DNA of 64,000 nucleotides from an uncultured Bacteroidales bacterium (GTDB taxonomy: Bacteria; Bacteroidota; Bacteroidia; Bacteroidales; Muribaculaceae): NCBI GenBank assembly GCA_905210435.1, contig CAJLWO010000002.1, positions 62,001 to 126,000 of the forward strand. The letters are read 5' to 3'. Positions 9,001-18,498 of the stretch are shown here, in pieces. Below the pieces are notes generated by a model, which worked only from the letters and a program-made list of their open reading frames with translations, searched no databases and had not been told where the DNA came from. How positions within the stretch are numbered: position 1 is the first letter of the stretch; each line of letters begins with the position of its first letter. Position numbers and translations under genes: made by a program.

Positions 9001-10824
9001 TTACTGTCTTACTCCACCCTTGTCGGCCGAGGTGACAGCAGCCGCATAGTTGCGGAGCGCTTTCGACACGACCCTGTCGCGCCCGCGCGGAGTGAAGGCG
9101 TCGCTGCCGAATGCTTCCTCGGCCACACGGCGTGCCGCAAGTTCCTCGTCGGAAATATCCACACGGATCGTACGTGCGGGGATGTCTATCTCGATGAAAT
9201 CACCGTCGCGCACCAGACCGATATTGCCGCCGGCAGCCGCCTCGGGCGATATGTGGCCTATGGAGAGTCCGGAGGTGCCGCCTGAGAACCGTCCGTCGGT
9301 GATGAGGGCACATTCTTTGCCCAGGTGCTTCGCCTTGATGTAGCTCGTGGGATAGAGCATCTCCTGCATGCCGGGGCCTCCCTTGGGTCCTTCGTAGGTG
9401 ATTACCACCACGTCGCCCGCCACTACCTTGTCGCCGAGGATTCCTTCCACTGCTTCGTCCTGCGAACGGAACACCTTGGCCGGGCCGCGGAAACGGAATA
9501 TGCTCTCGTCGACTCCGGCCGTCTTGACAACGCAGCCGTCGAGCGCTATGTTTCCTTTGAGCACAGCCAATCCGCCATCCTTCACGTAGGCATGCTCCAC
9601 ATCGCGTATGCAGCCGTTGGCGCGGTCGCTGTCAAGACTCGAGTAGTATGACATCTGCGAGCCGAGCACGAGGTTTTTGGTCTCGCCGGGAGCCGAGCGC
9701 CAGAGTTCGTCGGCGGCATCGTCGAAATGCTTCCCTTCGATGGCATAGCGGTCGATGGCCTCGCCGAGCGTAAGCCCGTCGACACGTTTGACCGATGTAT
9801 CCACCAGGCCGGCGTCGGCAAGCTGCTTCATAATCGACAGGATACCGCCTGCGCGGTTCACATCCTGTATATGGTAGTGGGAGTTGGGCGCCACCTTACA
9901 CAGCACGGGCGTCTTGCGCGAGAGGGCGTCGATGTCGTCCATCCTGAAGTCGGCGCCGGCCTCGTTGGCCACGGCAAGCAGGTGGAGCACGGTGTTGGTC
10001 GAGCCACCCATAGCGATGTCAAGGGTCATGGCGTTGAGTATCGCCTGACGCGATGCTATCGAACGCGGGAGCACCGACGTGTCGTCCTTCTCGTAGAACG
10101 CGTAGGTATTCTCGACTATCTTTTTCGCGGCCTTTTTGAACAGCTCCTTGCGGTTGATATGCGTGGCAACTACGGTACCGTTGCCCGGGAGTGCCAGACC
10201 GATAGCCTCGTTGAGCGAGTTCATCGAGTTGGCGGTGAACATGCCCGAGCACGAGCCGCATGTGGGGCATCCGCGGCGCTCGAGTTCGGCCACCGTTGCA
10301 TCGTCGACCGAAGTGTCGGCCGAGTCAATCATGATGTCGATAAGGTCGAGGGCGCGGTCGCCGAGACGTCCCGCCTCCATCGGGCCGCCGCTCACGAATA
10401 TCGCGGGGATATTGAGTCGCATCGCAGCCATCAGCATGCCGGGAGTCACCTTGTCGCAATTAGATATGCACACCATAGCGTCGGCCTTGTGGGCGTTGAC
10501 CATATACTCCACCGAGTCGGCGATAAGGTCGCGCGACGGCAGCGAGTAAAGCATACCGTCATGCCCCATGGCGATACCGTCGTCAATGGCGATGGTATTG
10601 AATTCGGCGGCGAAACAGCCGAGCTTCTCAATCTCCTCTTTTACCACCTGACCGATTTCATGCAGGTGCGTATGTCCGGGGACAAACTGTGTGAACGAAT
10701 TTACGATAGCGATAATCGGCTTGCCGATCTGCTCCTCTTTCATACCATTTGCGCGCCATAGGGCACGAGCTCCTGCCATTCGGCGGCCCGATGTGCTTGT
10801 CGCGCTTCTTAACGGTGTAGGCAT
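9001..10824 (-). CDS. ilvD: Dihydroxy-acid dehydratase
   Basis: This 607-residue Fe-S dehydratase makes the branched 2-keto acids, the third common step of the pathway. Cluster and metal ligands are recognisable in SNCDKVTPGM and CGSCSGMFTANSMN, and the C-terminal half contains GGTSGLSIGHISPEA. It is the first gene of the leftward ilv operon. A well-spaced Bacteroidetes promoter lies about 100 bases upstream on the minus strand. Confidence 0.97.
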   Translation of the reverse strand: MPTPLRSATSTSGRRMAGARALWRANGMKEEQIGKPIIAIVNSFTQFVPGHTHLHEIGQVVKEEIEKLGCFAAEFNTIAIDDGIAMGHDGMLYSLPSRDLIADSVEYMVNAHKADAMVCISNCDKVTPGMLMAAMRLNIPAIFVSGGPMEAGRLGDRALDLIDIMIDSADTSVDDATVAELERRGCPTCGSCSGMFTANSMNSLNEAIGLALPGNGTVVATHINRKELFKKAAKKIVENTYAFYEKDDTSVLPRSIASRQAILNAMTLDIAMGGSTNTVLHLLAVANEAGADFRMDDIDALSRKTPVLCKVAPNSHYHIQDVNRAGGILSIMKQLADAGLVDTSVKRVDGLTLGEAIDRYAIEGKHFDDAADELWRSAPGETKNLVLGSQMSYYSSLDSDRANGCIRDVEHAYVKDGGLAVLKGNIALDGCVVKTAGVDESIFRFRGPAKVFRSQDEAVEGILGDKVVAGDVVVITYEGPKGGPGMQEMLYPTSYIKAKHLGKECALITDGRFSGGTSGLSIGHISPEAAAGGNIGLVRDGDFIEIDIPARTIRVDISDEELAARRVAEEAFGSDAFTPRGRDRVVSKALRNYAAAVTSADKGGVRQ

Positions 10825-10923
10825 ATTGATGTTGTTTTTATTAATTACAATTTAATATCGTTTTAGTTCCGATAACAGGGACAAAAAGCATGTTATTCAA
10901 CATAGTTTTTTATCAGAATTTCG

Positions 10924-10955
10924 CAAATTTATTCAAAAATGACCGTACAAACAAA
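10924..10955 (-). promoter_or_regulatory. Promoter of the ilv operon
   Basis: On the minus strand TTTG (10955-10952), 20 bases, then TAAATTTG (10931-10924). This fits the Bacteroidetes -33/-7 consensus. It predicts a transcript start near 10917 and a leader of about 90 bases before ilvD. I saw no clear attenuator in that leader. Confidence 0.7.
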
Positions 10956-11129
10956 TAATTGCACACATTTTTACCCAATATGTAACTAATTTCTCATTTT
11001 TTGCCCTAAATAAAGCATTGGTATCATCATCAGCCCGGCTTACCTGCTGACGCCTGATACGCCACAAGGGCTTTCGGTCCGGAAGAATAAAAAAGATAAG
11101 GCCGGCGCGAAAAAAAGAAGTTTTTTAAT

Positions 11130-11137
11130 TATTTTTG
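11130..11137 (+). promoter_or_regulatory. Putative -7 box of the DUF4421 gene
   Basis: TATTTTTG matches the Bacteroidetes -7 box. An in-frame TTG at 11135 falls inside this box, so translation must start further downstream. No convincing -33 box was seen. Confidence 0.5.
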
Positions 11138-11203
11138 CAAAATCATTACATCCCACTACGGTATCATTTGCCGTACTGTCACAAGGAAAATAACAGAAAG
11201 AAC

Positions 11204-12253
11204 GTGAGAGCCAGGACACTGAGTTTGATATTAGCCCTAATCTGCACCTTTTCGGTCAAGGCTATAAGCTTTGACCTCGACTCCATCGCGGCGATGGGGC
11301 GTTTTCCGCGTTTCTGTGTCAACACCTACCGGTGGGGCGACAAGTTCTTCAACGGCTATGACACTACCTACGTCGATGGCACGGGATATAAATTGAATGT
11401 CAAGCTGCGCACTGAGTCGTGGACCGACTACTACAACCTGCATTTCGAGAACGACACCGAGATGTCGATGATATCAAATCCCTCGACTTCGGTAGGTCTC
11501 TATCTCACTTACATGGCCGTGTCGCTCGGATACGATATGAACGTATCGAAATATTTCGACGGGCATGAGGAAGCGCGGCGCCGATGGAACTTCGGGTTCA
11601 ACTGCATGCTGTTCTCGGCCAACCTCTATTTCCTTCAGAACGATGTGGGCACACATATCTCCACGATTCGTCAGCACGGCAAAGACACTTTTCACCCTGA
11701 CATAGAATATAAAGGTATCGACAACACCTCATGGGGATTTGACTTTGCATATTTCTTCACCCACCGGCGCTACTCCCACGCGGCCGCATTCAATTTCTCC
11801 CGCATACAGAAACGCTCCGGCGGCTCATTCTTTGCCGGCTTCTCCTTCAACCGGGTGAAATACAACTTCGATTTCAACAACCTGCCCGACGACATCAGCA
11901 ACACTCTTCCCCCTGACCTGCCCGACAACCGTTACCGCGTGAATACCCGCAACTATATCCTGTCGGGCGGCTACGGATTCAACTGGGTCTTTGCCCGACA
12001 CTGGCTCATGGGCGTATCATGCACACTGATGGCGGGACTGTCGGACGGATATTACGAAGACACCACCAACAAAAAGACTACATTTTCGGCAATGAACCGT
12101 GGAGAGCTGTCGGTGATATGGAACAACAAGCATTGGTTTGCAGGCGTAATAGGCAACGTTTGCCTGAGCATGTTGCGCGACCACCGACGCACCCTTCTCT
12201 CGTCAGTCATCAATATGGAAGTGTCGCTCGGCTATCGCTTCAATCTTTGGTAA
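11204..12253 (+). CDS. DUF4421 outer-membrane family protein
   Basis: A 349-residue envelope protein resembling the DUF4421 family of Bacteroidetes, whose function is unknown. From the GTG at 11204 it begins with a signal peptide ending near SVKAISFDLD. The rest alternates amphipathic aromatic strands (LYLTYMAVSLGYDMN, WGFDFAYFFTHRR, ELSVIWNNKHWFAGVIG) and ends in Phe-Asn-Leu-Trp, as expected for an outer-membrane beta-barrel. Longer in-frame starts lie within the apparent -7 box, so I prefer GTG. It stands opposite the ilv operon and upstream of the OmpA-type gene. Confidence 0.75.
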   Translation: MRARTLSLILALICTFSVKAISFDLDSIAAMGRFPRFCVNTYRWGDKFFNGYDTTYVDGTGYKLNVKLRTESWTDYYNLHFENDTEMSMISNPSTSVGLYLTYMAVSLGYDMNVSKYFDGHEEARRRWNFGFNCMLFSANLYFLQNDVGTHISTIRQHGKDTFHPDIEYKGIDNTSWGFDFAYFFTHRRYSHAAAFNFSRIQKRSGGSFFAGFSFNRVKYNFDFNNLPDDISNTLPPDLPDNRYRVNTRNYILSGGYGFNWVFARHWLMGVSCTLMAGLSDGYYEDTTNKKTTFSAMNRGELSVIWNNKHWFAGVIGNVCLSMLRDHRRTLLSSVINMEVSLGYRFNLW

Positions 12254-12300
12254 TACCCCTAATCGGCAATATATATGTATGCCGTAAAAAATAAATTTGC

Positions 12301-12338
12301 TATATTTGCCGTTAATAAGTAACTGTTCTAAATTATTT
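12301..12338 (+). promoter_or_regulatory. -7 box plus solo MITE-like end upstream of the OmpA-type gene
   Basis: TATATTTG at 12301-12308 fits a -7 box and puts the start of the transcript near 12315. There the sequence TAAGTAACTGTTCTAAATTA (12316 on) copies the left end of the 184-bp MITE-like elements. The leader to the start codon is about 65 bases. Confidence 0.5.
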
Positions 12339-12379
12339 TGATATTTACCGCCGGTACACCGACCTGATACAACAACGAA

Positions 12380-14353
12380 ATGAAAAGACTGATATATATT
12401 GTCTGTGCCATAGTGGCCTGCGCCGCGCTCGCAGGTTGCGGAGGCCCCAAACTCGCCACCGCCAACGAGCAATATTTCCGCGGAGAGTACAACGACGCCG
12501 CCAAGACCTACCGCAAAATCTACAACAAGCTCACCAAGCCCGACGAACGGGCCCTACGCGGCGAAGTGGCCTGGAAGATGGGTCTGTGCCATCGCGAGCT
12601 CAACCAGTCGGCTCGTGCCGCGGCGGCATTCCAGAACGCCATACGCTACAAATACCCCGACTCGCTTGCCCGGCTTTATCTTGCCGAGGCGCTCCATGCC
12701 GAGGGGAAATATCCGCAGGCCATAAAAGCATATGAGGAATATCTCGCCATGGTGCCAGATTCAAAGACGGCACGCAACGGACTCGACGGCGCCACGATGG
12801 CCAACGCTACCCGCGGCGAGCGCACCCGCTACGTCGTGCGCCAGCACAAGCTGTTCAATTCACGCCGCTCCGACTATGCCCCGATGTACGCGCCCGGCGA
12901 GACCGACATACTCTACTTCACCACCACCAACGAGCATGTCAACGGTACCAAGAAATCTGAAATCACCGGCATGAAGAAAGGCGACATCTGGATGTCGCGC
13001 AAAAACGAACGCGGCGAGTGGCTCCGTCCCGAAGCCGTAGAGGGAGAGCTTAACACCGAGTTTGACGAAGGCATCATATCATTCTCGCCCGACGGTTCGC
13101 TGATGTATCTTACCCGAGCCCGTCGCGAACCCAATGCTCCCACTTCGGTGGAGATATTCACATCATCCCGCTCCGATGCCAAATGGAGCGCGCCGCAGAA
13201 ACTCGAAATCACGGCCGACACCATTTCGGTATACGCCCATCCTGCAGTGTCGCCCGACGGCAACTACCTCTACTTCACCTCCGACATGCCCGGTGGCGAA
13301 GGTGGCCGCGACATATGGCGCATCAACCTCAAGGACCAGGTCGGTTCGCTCGAAAACCTCGGGAAATGGATTAACACTCCCGGCGACGAGATGTTCCCCT
13401 ACATGCGCACCGACTCCGTAATGTATTTCGCCTCCGACGGCCATCCCGGCTACGGCGGTCTCGACATATTCCGCGCCGAGCTTACCAAATCCGGCGGCTG
13501 GAAGGTCGAGAACATGGGACGTCCAGTCAACTCCCCCGCCGACGATTTCGGCATCACTTTCGAGCCGGGTGCCGAACGCGGATTCCTGTCGTCAAACCGC
13601 GACGACGCCCGCGGCTACGATCACATATTCTCGTTTGAATTGCCCGAACTACAGATATGGATATCGGGCTGGGTGCTCGACCGCGACGACGAGCCCGTGC
13701 CCAATGCCGTAATCCGCATCGTAGGCAACGACGGCTCCAACCAGAAAGAGATTGCACGCAACGACGGCTCATTCCGTTTCCCCCTCTCACGCGGCGTAAG
13801 CTACGTGATGCTTGCCGGCGCAAAAGGCTATCTCAACGCCAAGCAGGAATTCACATCCGACACTGCCGAGGAGGATGCCGAATACAGCGTGGATTTCATT
13901 CTGGCGTCAATCAACAAGCCGGTGGTAATCGACAACATATTTTACGATTTCGACAAGGCGTCGCTGCGTCCGGAGTCGAAAGCCGCGCTCGACGAGATGG
14001 CACAGGTGATGCGCGACAACCCAAACATCACCATCGAGATGGCCTCGCACACCGACCGCAAAGGCTCCGACGAATACAACCTCGCGCTCTCCGAACGCCG
14101 CGCGAAGTCGGTAATCGACTACCTCATATCCGTGGGAATAGCGCCCGACCGCCTGCAGCACATGGGCTACGGCGAGTCTCGACCCAAGACCATCACCAAG
14201 CGCCTCGCCAAAGAGTACCCGCAATTCCCCGAAGGAACCGTCCTCGATGAGAAATACATCGAGACACTCCCGGAAGCCGATCAGGAAGCCGCCGACCAGA
14301 TAAACCGACGCACGGAGTTCCAGGTGCTCTCCATCGACTACAACATGTTCTGA
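12380..14353 (+). CDS. OmpA-family lipoprotein with TPR, beta-propeller and CarD-like domains (PorE-like)
   Basis: A 657-residue envelope lipoprotein; the lipobox is ALAGC at about residue 20. TPR repeats fill residues 25-130. PD40/WD40-type propeller repeats follow to about 430, with recurring SPDG.YLYFTSD and GGRDIWR phrases. A carboxypeptidase-regulatory-like beta-sandwich spans about 435-520, and a C-terminal OmpA peptidoglycan-binding domain closes the protein (DFDKASLRPESK, then ASHTDRKGSDEYNLALSERRA). This domain order is that of PorE of the type IX secretion system, which anchors the machinery to peptidoglycan. Related proteins also occur in species without that system, so the role stays open. 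GSCFA follows after 10 bases. Confidence 0.85.
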   Translation: MKRLIYIVCAIVACAALAGCGGPKLATANEQYFRGEYNDAAKTYRKIYNKLTKPDERALRGEVAWKMGLCHRELNQSARAAAAFQNAIRYKYPDSLARLYLAEALHAEGKYPQAIKAYEEYLAMVPDSKTARNGLDGATMANATRGERTRYVVRQHKLFNSRRSDYAPMYAPGETDILYFTTTNEHVNGTKKSEITGMKKGDIWMSRKNERGEWLRPEAVEGELNTEFDEGIISFSPDGSLMYLTRARREPNAPTSVEIFTSSRSDAKWSAPQKLEITADTISVYAHPAVSPDGNYLYFTSDMPGGEGGRDIWRINLKDQVGSLENLGKWINTPGDEMFPYMRTDSVMYFASDGHPGYGGLDIFRAELTKSGGWKVENMGRPVNSPADDFGITFEPGAERGFLSSNRDDARGYDHIFSFELPELQIWISGWVLDRDDEPVPNAVIRIVGNDGSNQKEIARNDGSFRFPLSRGVSYVMLAGAKGYLNAKQEFTSDTAEEDAEYSVDFILASINKPVVIDNIFYDFDKASLRPESKAALDEMAQVMRDNPNITIEMASHTDRKGSDEYNLALSERRAKSVIDYLISVGIAPDRLQHMGYGESRPKTITKRLAKEYPQFPEGTVLDEKYIETLPEADQEAADQINRRTEFQVLSIDYNMF

Positions 14354-14363
14354 AACAGCAAGA

Positions 14364-15320
14364 ATGATGAAATGGCGTACTGAAATATCAATACCGCGGC
14401 TTGACGTGGAAATAAATCACGCCACGTCAATGATAATGTTGGGCTCATGCTTCACCGACGAGATAGGCATGCGCCTGCGCCGTCAGCTTTTCGACGCCGA
14501 AGTAAACCCTTCGGGCATTCTGTTCAATCCCGAAAGCATAGCCGACACCATAACCGACGCGCTCGACGACCGGCGTTTCACCGCCGGAGAGCTGTTTGAG
14601 GTCGACGGCACATGGCGCACGCTGCGGCGCCACTCGCGATTCTCGCTCCCCGACCGCGACGCCACGCTGCGCCTGCTCAATTCGAGCCTCGACGCCACCC
14701 GGAGCCGCCTGCTGTCGGCCGACCTGCTTATTGTGACCTTCGGTTCGGCAATCGTCCACCGCCATATCCCGTCGGGCAGCGTGGCAGCCAACTGCCACAA
14801 GCAGCCGGCATCGCTTTTTTCGGTTGAAGGTATCGGCGTGGACGACATAGCATCGCGCTGGCGCTCTTTGCTCGACAGGCTTTTCACCCTCAACCCCGCG
14901 CTCAAGGTAATATTTACCGTAAGCCCGGTGCGGCATGCCGGCTACGGACTGCAGCGTGACCGTCTGTCAAAATCCACACTCATAGTTGCCGCCAATCAGC
15001 TCGCCGGCAATCGTGTGAGCTACTTTCCTTCATACGAAATTCTGGTCGACGACCTGCGCGACTACCGCTGGTATGCCGAGGATATGGTGCACCCCTCCCC
15101 TGCGGCCGCCGACTATGTCTACGATATTTTCCGTCAGTCGCTCATGACACCCGACACCATCGCACGTGCCGACAAATGGAGCCGGCTGACACGGCGCATG
15201 GAGCACCGCCACTCGTCGCCGCAGGCCGAAGCTACATTCCGCGGGCAGACCATTGCCATGGCGCAGGAACTGGCAGGTGCCGACGACGCATTGTTTCAAC
15301 GATTTATATCTCTAAAGTAA
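14364..15320 (+). CDS. GSCFA-domain protein
   Basis: A 318-residue member of the GSCFA family (PF08885), SGNH-hydrolase-like proteins of unknown substrate. The signature GSCFTDEIG lies near residue 28, in the position of the SGNH nucleophile block. Further matches are VTFGSAIVHR, ADLLIV and the C-terminal DMVHPSPAAADY, which supplies the usual Asp and His. Its stop overlaps the start of murF-alr by one base (TAATG), so the two are translationally coupled. It probably acts on a cell-envelope component, given its neighbours; that is inference. Confidence 0.88.
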   Translation: MMKWRTEISIPRLDVEINHATSMIMLGSCFTDEIGMRLRRQLFDAEVNPSGILFNPESIADTITDALDDRRFTAGELFEVDGTWRTLRRHSRFSLPDRDATLRLLNSSLDATRSRLLSADLLIVTFGSAIVHRHIPSGSVAANCHKQPASLFSVEGIGVDDIASRWRSLLDRLFTLNPALKVIFTVSPVRHAGYGLQRDRLSKSTLIVAANQLAGNRVSYFPSYEILVDDLRDYRWYAEDMVHPSPAAADYVYDIFRQSLMTPDTIARADKWSRLTRRMEHRHSSPQAEATFRGQTIAMAQELAGADDALFQRFISLK

Positions 15321-17596
15321 TGAAAATAAATATATCCGATATAGCAGCGCTTTTCAGTCAACAAGCGCAATATCCCTGCATCATTGAGGAACTGCTCATT
15401 GACAGCCGTCTGTTGAGCACGCCGGAGAAAACACTGTTCGTAGCCTTGCGCACAGCCAACAACGACGGCCATGCCTACGTGAAAGAACTGATTGACAAAG
15501 GCGTGCGCAACTTCATAGTCGACCGCATCGCGCCCGAATGGACCGGTGACGGCATCAATTTCATCACTGTCGACAATACCTGTGAAGCGCTTCAGCGCAT
15601 CGGCGGTCTGTGCCGCACAAAACTCAAAGGTACCGTTGTGGCAATCACCGGAAGTATCGGAAAGACAACCGTCAAGGAACTCTTCAGCAGTAGCGCCGAA
15701 TCAGCCGGGAGCACGGTGACACGCAGTCCGCGGTCATACAACTCGCAGGTGGGGGTCCCCCTGTCGCTGTGGCAGCTCGACCCCGAGGCCGGCATCGCCA
15801 TCGTCGAAGCCGGAATCTCTATGAAAAACGAGATGGCGAGACTTGAAAAGATGATACGTCCCGACATCGGTATTCTGACGGTGATAACCGGTGAACATGA
15901 CGACGGATTTGACGGGCGCCGCGACAAAATCGAAGAAAAAATTAACCTGTTCGCCAACTGCCATACCGTCATATACAATGCCGACGACCCCGACCAGGAA
16001 GAGCTGCTCCGCGAGCGTTATCCCGACAAACATCTCGTCGGCGTACATGCCGGTGCAGGCAACGATTTCACCGATTGCCTCGCGTATGTCAGGAAACTCG
16101 CCGAGGTGACAGGAACCGACATCACTGTCGCCGACACACCCCGACGCCCCGTCACGCGGCTCGAGGTGGTCGACGGAGTCAACAACTGCCGCATCATAGC
16201 CAACCGTCTCAGCGAGGACCCCGTATCACTGTGCGGGGCGCTCGATTTCGCCAGGCGCCAGGCCGGCGGAAAGGTATCACTCTCCATGATTGTCGACAGC
16301 ACGACGGCCGAGAAATACCCCGACGAACTCCGGCACATCATAGAGCGCTACGGCATAAAGAAATGCCATACAACACGGCTGTGCAGCCCCGACAACATCG
16401 TTAAGAATGATTTCCATGACGAAATCATAGTAGTCAATACGGGAGCCGAATGCGGCGTCGATAAGGTTGTGGCCATACTCGAAGACAAGCAGCACGAAAC
16501 GCTCATGGAAGTGAATCTTGACGCGATGGTACACAATTTCAACTTCTTCCGCTCGAAAGTAAAGCCGGAGACCGGCGTGATATGCATGCTGAAAGCCCAC
16601 GGCTACGGAGCTGGCTCCGTGGAGCTTGCCCGCACACTTCAGGAACAGGGCGCGGCCTACATCGCGGTAGCCGTTGTCGACGAGGGTATAGAACTGCGCC
16701 GATGCGGCATAACGATGCCCGTAATCGTGCTCAACCCGCGTGTATACGATTTCCACACACTCTTCCTCTATGACCTCGAACCGGAAGTATACAGCTTCGA
16801 CATTCTCGAAAAGCTTATAGCGCACTTCGAGGCGTATGACACCGATGTCAGGTTTCCGATACACCTTAAGGTCGATACCGGCATGCGGCGACTCGGTTTC
16901 TTAGAGGAGGATATGCCGCGCGTGGCAAAGATGCTGTCGGCTGCACGTCACATCTACGCCAAATCCATCTTCTCGCATCTGGCATGCGCCGACGACCCGT
17001 CGGAGGATGATTATACCCTCAACCAGTTCGCTGTATTCGGCCGCTGCTACGATGCGCTGACCGCCACTCTCCCCTACCATATCAAGCGCCACATACTCAA
17101 CTCCACCGGCATAGTCCGATTCCCCGAGTTCCAGTATGATTTCGTGCGTCTCGGCATTGGGCTTTACGGAGTGCCCACGATGTACGACGGCTCTATGGCC
17201 GAGCTGCGCAATGTGTCGCGCCTCACCTCTACCGTCATCTCCATAAAGCACTGGAAAAAGGGTGATACCGTAGGCTACAACCGCCGCGGACTTCTGACCC
17301 GCGACTCCGTCATAGCCACCGTACCTGTCGGTTATGCCGACGGCATAGACCGCCATCTCGGCTACGGCAACGCTTCATTCATAGTCAACGGCCACCGCTG
17401 CCTCACCGTAGGGTCGATATGCATGGACATATGCATGATTGACGTGACCGACGCTCCCTGCGCGGTAGGCGACCGCGTCGAGATATTCGGTGACACCGTC
17501 ACCCCGCAGATGCTCGCCGACACGCTCACCACAATCCCTTACGAGATACTGACCTCGATATCTCCCCGCGTCAAACGCATATATTACCGCGAATAA
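15320..17596 (+). CDS. MurF ligase-alanine racemase fusion
   Basis: A 758-residue fusion typical of Bacteroidetes. Residues 1 to about 390 are a MurF-type ligase that adds D-Ala-D-Ala to the UDP-MurNAc-tripeptide (ATP loop GSIGKTTVKE near 110). Residues from about 395 are alanine racemase. The PLP lysine lies in MLKAHGYGAGS near 422, the second catalytic Tyr in TVGYNRRG near 652, and VGSICMDICMIDVTD further on. The fusion joins supply of D-Ala to its use in peptidoglycan. The start at 15320 is preferred because it overlaps the GSCFA stop by one base; an in-frame upstream extension would be coded inside GSCFA. Confidence 0.95.
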   Translation: MKINISDIAALFSQQAQYPCIIEELLIDSRLLSTPEKTLFVALRTANNDGHAYVKELIDKGVRNFIVDRIAPEWTGDGINFITVDNTCEALQRIGGLCRTKLKGTVVAITGSIGKTTVKELFSSSAESAGSTVTRSPRSYNSQVGVPLSLWQLDPEAGIAIVEAGISMKNEMARLEKMIRPDIGILTVITGEHDDGFDGRRDKIEEKINLFANCHTVIYNADDPDQEELLRERYPDKHLVGVHAGAGNDFTDCLAYVRKLAEVTGTDITVADTPRRPVTRLEVVDGVNNCRIIANRLSEDPVSLCGALDFARRQAGGKVSLSMIVDSTTAEKYPDELRHIIERYGIKKCHTTRLCSPDNIVKNDFHDEIIVVNTGAECGVDKVVAILEDKQHETLMEVNLDAMVHNFNFFRSKVKPETGVICMLKAHGYGAGSVELARTLQEQGAAYIAVAVVDEGIELRRCGITMPVIVLNPRVYDFHTLFLYDLEPEVYSFDILEKLIAHFEAYDTDVRFPIHLKVDTGMRRLGFLEEDMPRVAKMLSAARHIYAKSIFSHLACADDPSEDDYTLNQFAVFGRCYDALTATLPYHIKRHILNSTGIVRFPEFQYDFVRLGIGLYGVPTMYDGSMAELRNVSRLTSTVISIKHWKKGDTVGYNRRGLLTRDSVIATVPVGYADGIDRHLGYGNASFIVNGHRCLTVGSICMDICMIDVTDAPCAVGDRVEIFGDTVTPQMLADTLTTIPYEILTSISPRVKRIYYRE

Positions 17597-17643
17597 TCCA
17601 ACTGCGACCATAACACAATCAAGTCACACATAACAATAAAACT

Positions 17644-18213
17644 ATGGAAATTTTACGCCAACGCATCCTGCAGGACGGCCGCGCTCTTCCCGGAGGCATA
17701 ATCAAAGTCGACAGCTTCCTCAACCACCAGCTTGATCCCAACCTGATGATGGTAGTGGCCAAAGAGTTCGCACATCTCCTCGAAGGCCGCAACATCAACA
17801 AAATCATCACCATCGAGGCAAGCGGCATCGCGCCGGCTATACTTTTAGGCTACGTCATGCAGCTTCCGGTTGTCTTCATCAAGAAGAAAACGCCTAAAAC
17901 GATGAGTGACTTCTACGTGACCGAGGTACACTCCTTCACAAAGGACCGCTGGTACACGGTATGTATAGCCACAGATTTTCTGACTGCCGACGACAACGTT
18001 GTGTTTGTCGACGACTTCCTCGCCTACGGCAATGCCGCCCGCGGAGCCATCGACCTGTGCACTATGGCCGGGGCAAATCTCGAAGCGATGTGCTTCATCA
18101 TCGAGAAAGGATTTCAGGGCGGAGGCGACCAGCTGCGCCGTGAAGGCTACGACATACAGTCGCTCGCCATAATCGACGCCGATGCCGACGGCCAGATAAA
18201 ATTCCGCGACTGA
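17644..18213 (+). CDS. xpt: Xanthine phosphoribosyltransferase
   Basis: A 189-residue purine-salvage enzyme converting xanthine and PRPP to XMP. The PRPP loop VVFVDDFLAYGNAARG lies near residue 120, and the Xpt-specific opening ALPGGIIKVDSFLNHQLDP is clear. Length is standard. It follows murF-alr after 47 bases on the same strand and could be read from the same transcript. No purine riboswitch fits in the short gap. Confidence 0.95.
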   Translation: MEILRQRILQDGRALPGGIIKVDSFLNHQLDPNLMMVVAKEFAHLLEGRNINKIITIEASGIAPAILLGYVMQLPVVFIKKKTPKTMSDFYVTEVHSFTKDRWYTVCIATDFLTADDNVVFVDDFLAYGNAARGAIDLCTMAGANLEAMCFIIEKGFQGGGDQLRREGYDIQSLAIIDADADGQIKFRD

Positions 18214-18260
18214 ACGCCGCGGCGGCTCAACATTAAGCCGATTACAAATGTTATAGGTTA

Positions 18261-18453
18261 AGAGAGCGTTTGAATTTAAACCGTATTAACAATAAAAGAG
18301 AATAAGTGGAGATACTTCAAATTAATCCTGAGGTCTTTTTTGGTTAATTCCGCCAAGTTTCATCAGTCGCATAGCTCGCTATGCTCCTTCTTCAACTCGC
18401 GGAATTCCCTCAAAAAATCCTCTCAGTCTTAATTTGATTTAAAAACACTCTCT
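18261..18453. repeat. MITE-like element, family B
   Basis: About 193 bp with imperfect terminal inverted repeats (AGAGAGCGTTTGAATTTAAA against AGAGAGTGTTTTTAAATC). It has no ORF. The centre holds GCATAGCTCGCTATGCTCC and a run TTCTTCAACTCGCGGAATTCC, which resembles the centre of the family A elements at 30571 and 31054. It lies between xpt and the patatin gene. Confidence 0.65.
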
Positions 18454-18498
18454 AAAAGTGTCGGAATACTTGACATTTCAACTGTTTATTTATTTATC

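Noticed and set aside
15176..15319. N-terminal extension of the MurF-alanine racemase
   Set aside because: It would be coded inside the GSCFA gene in another frame. The one-base stop/start overlap at 15320 and the family start argue for the shorter form.
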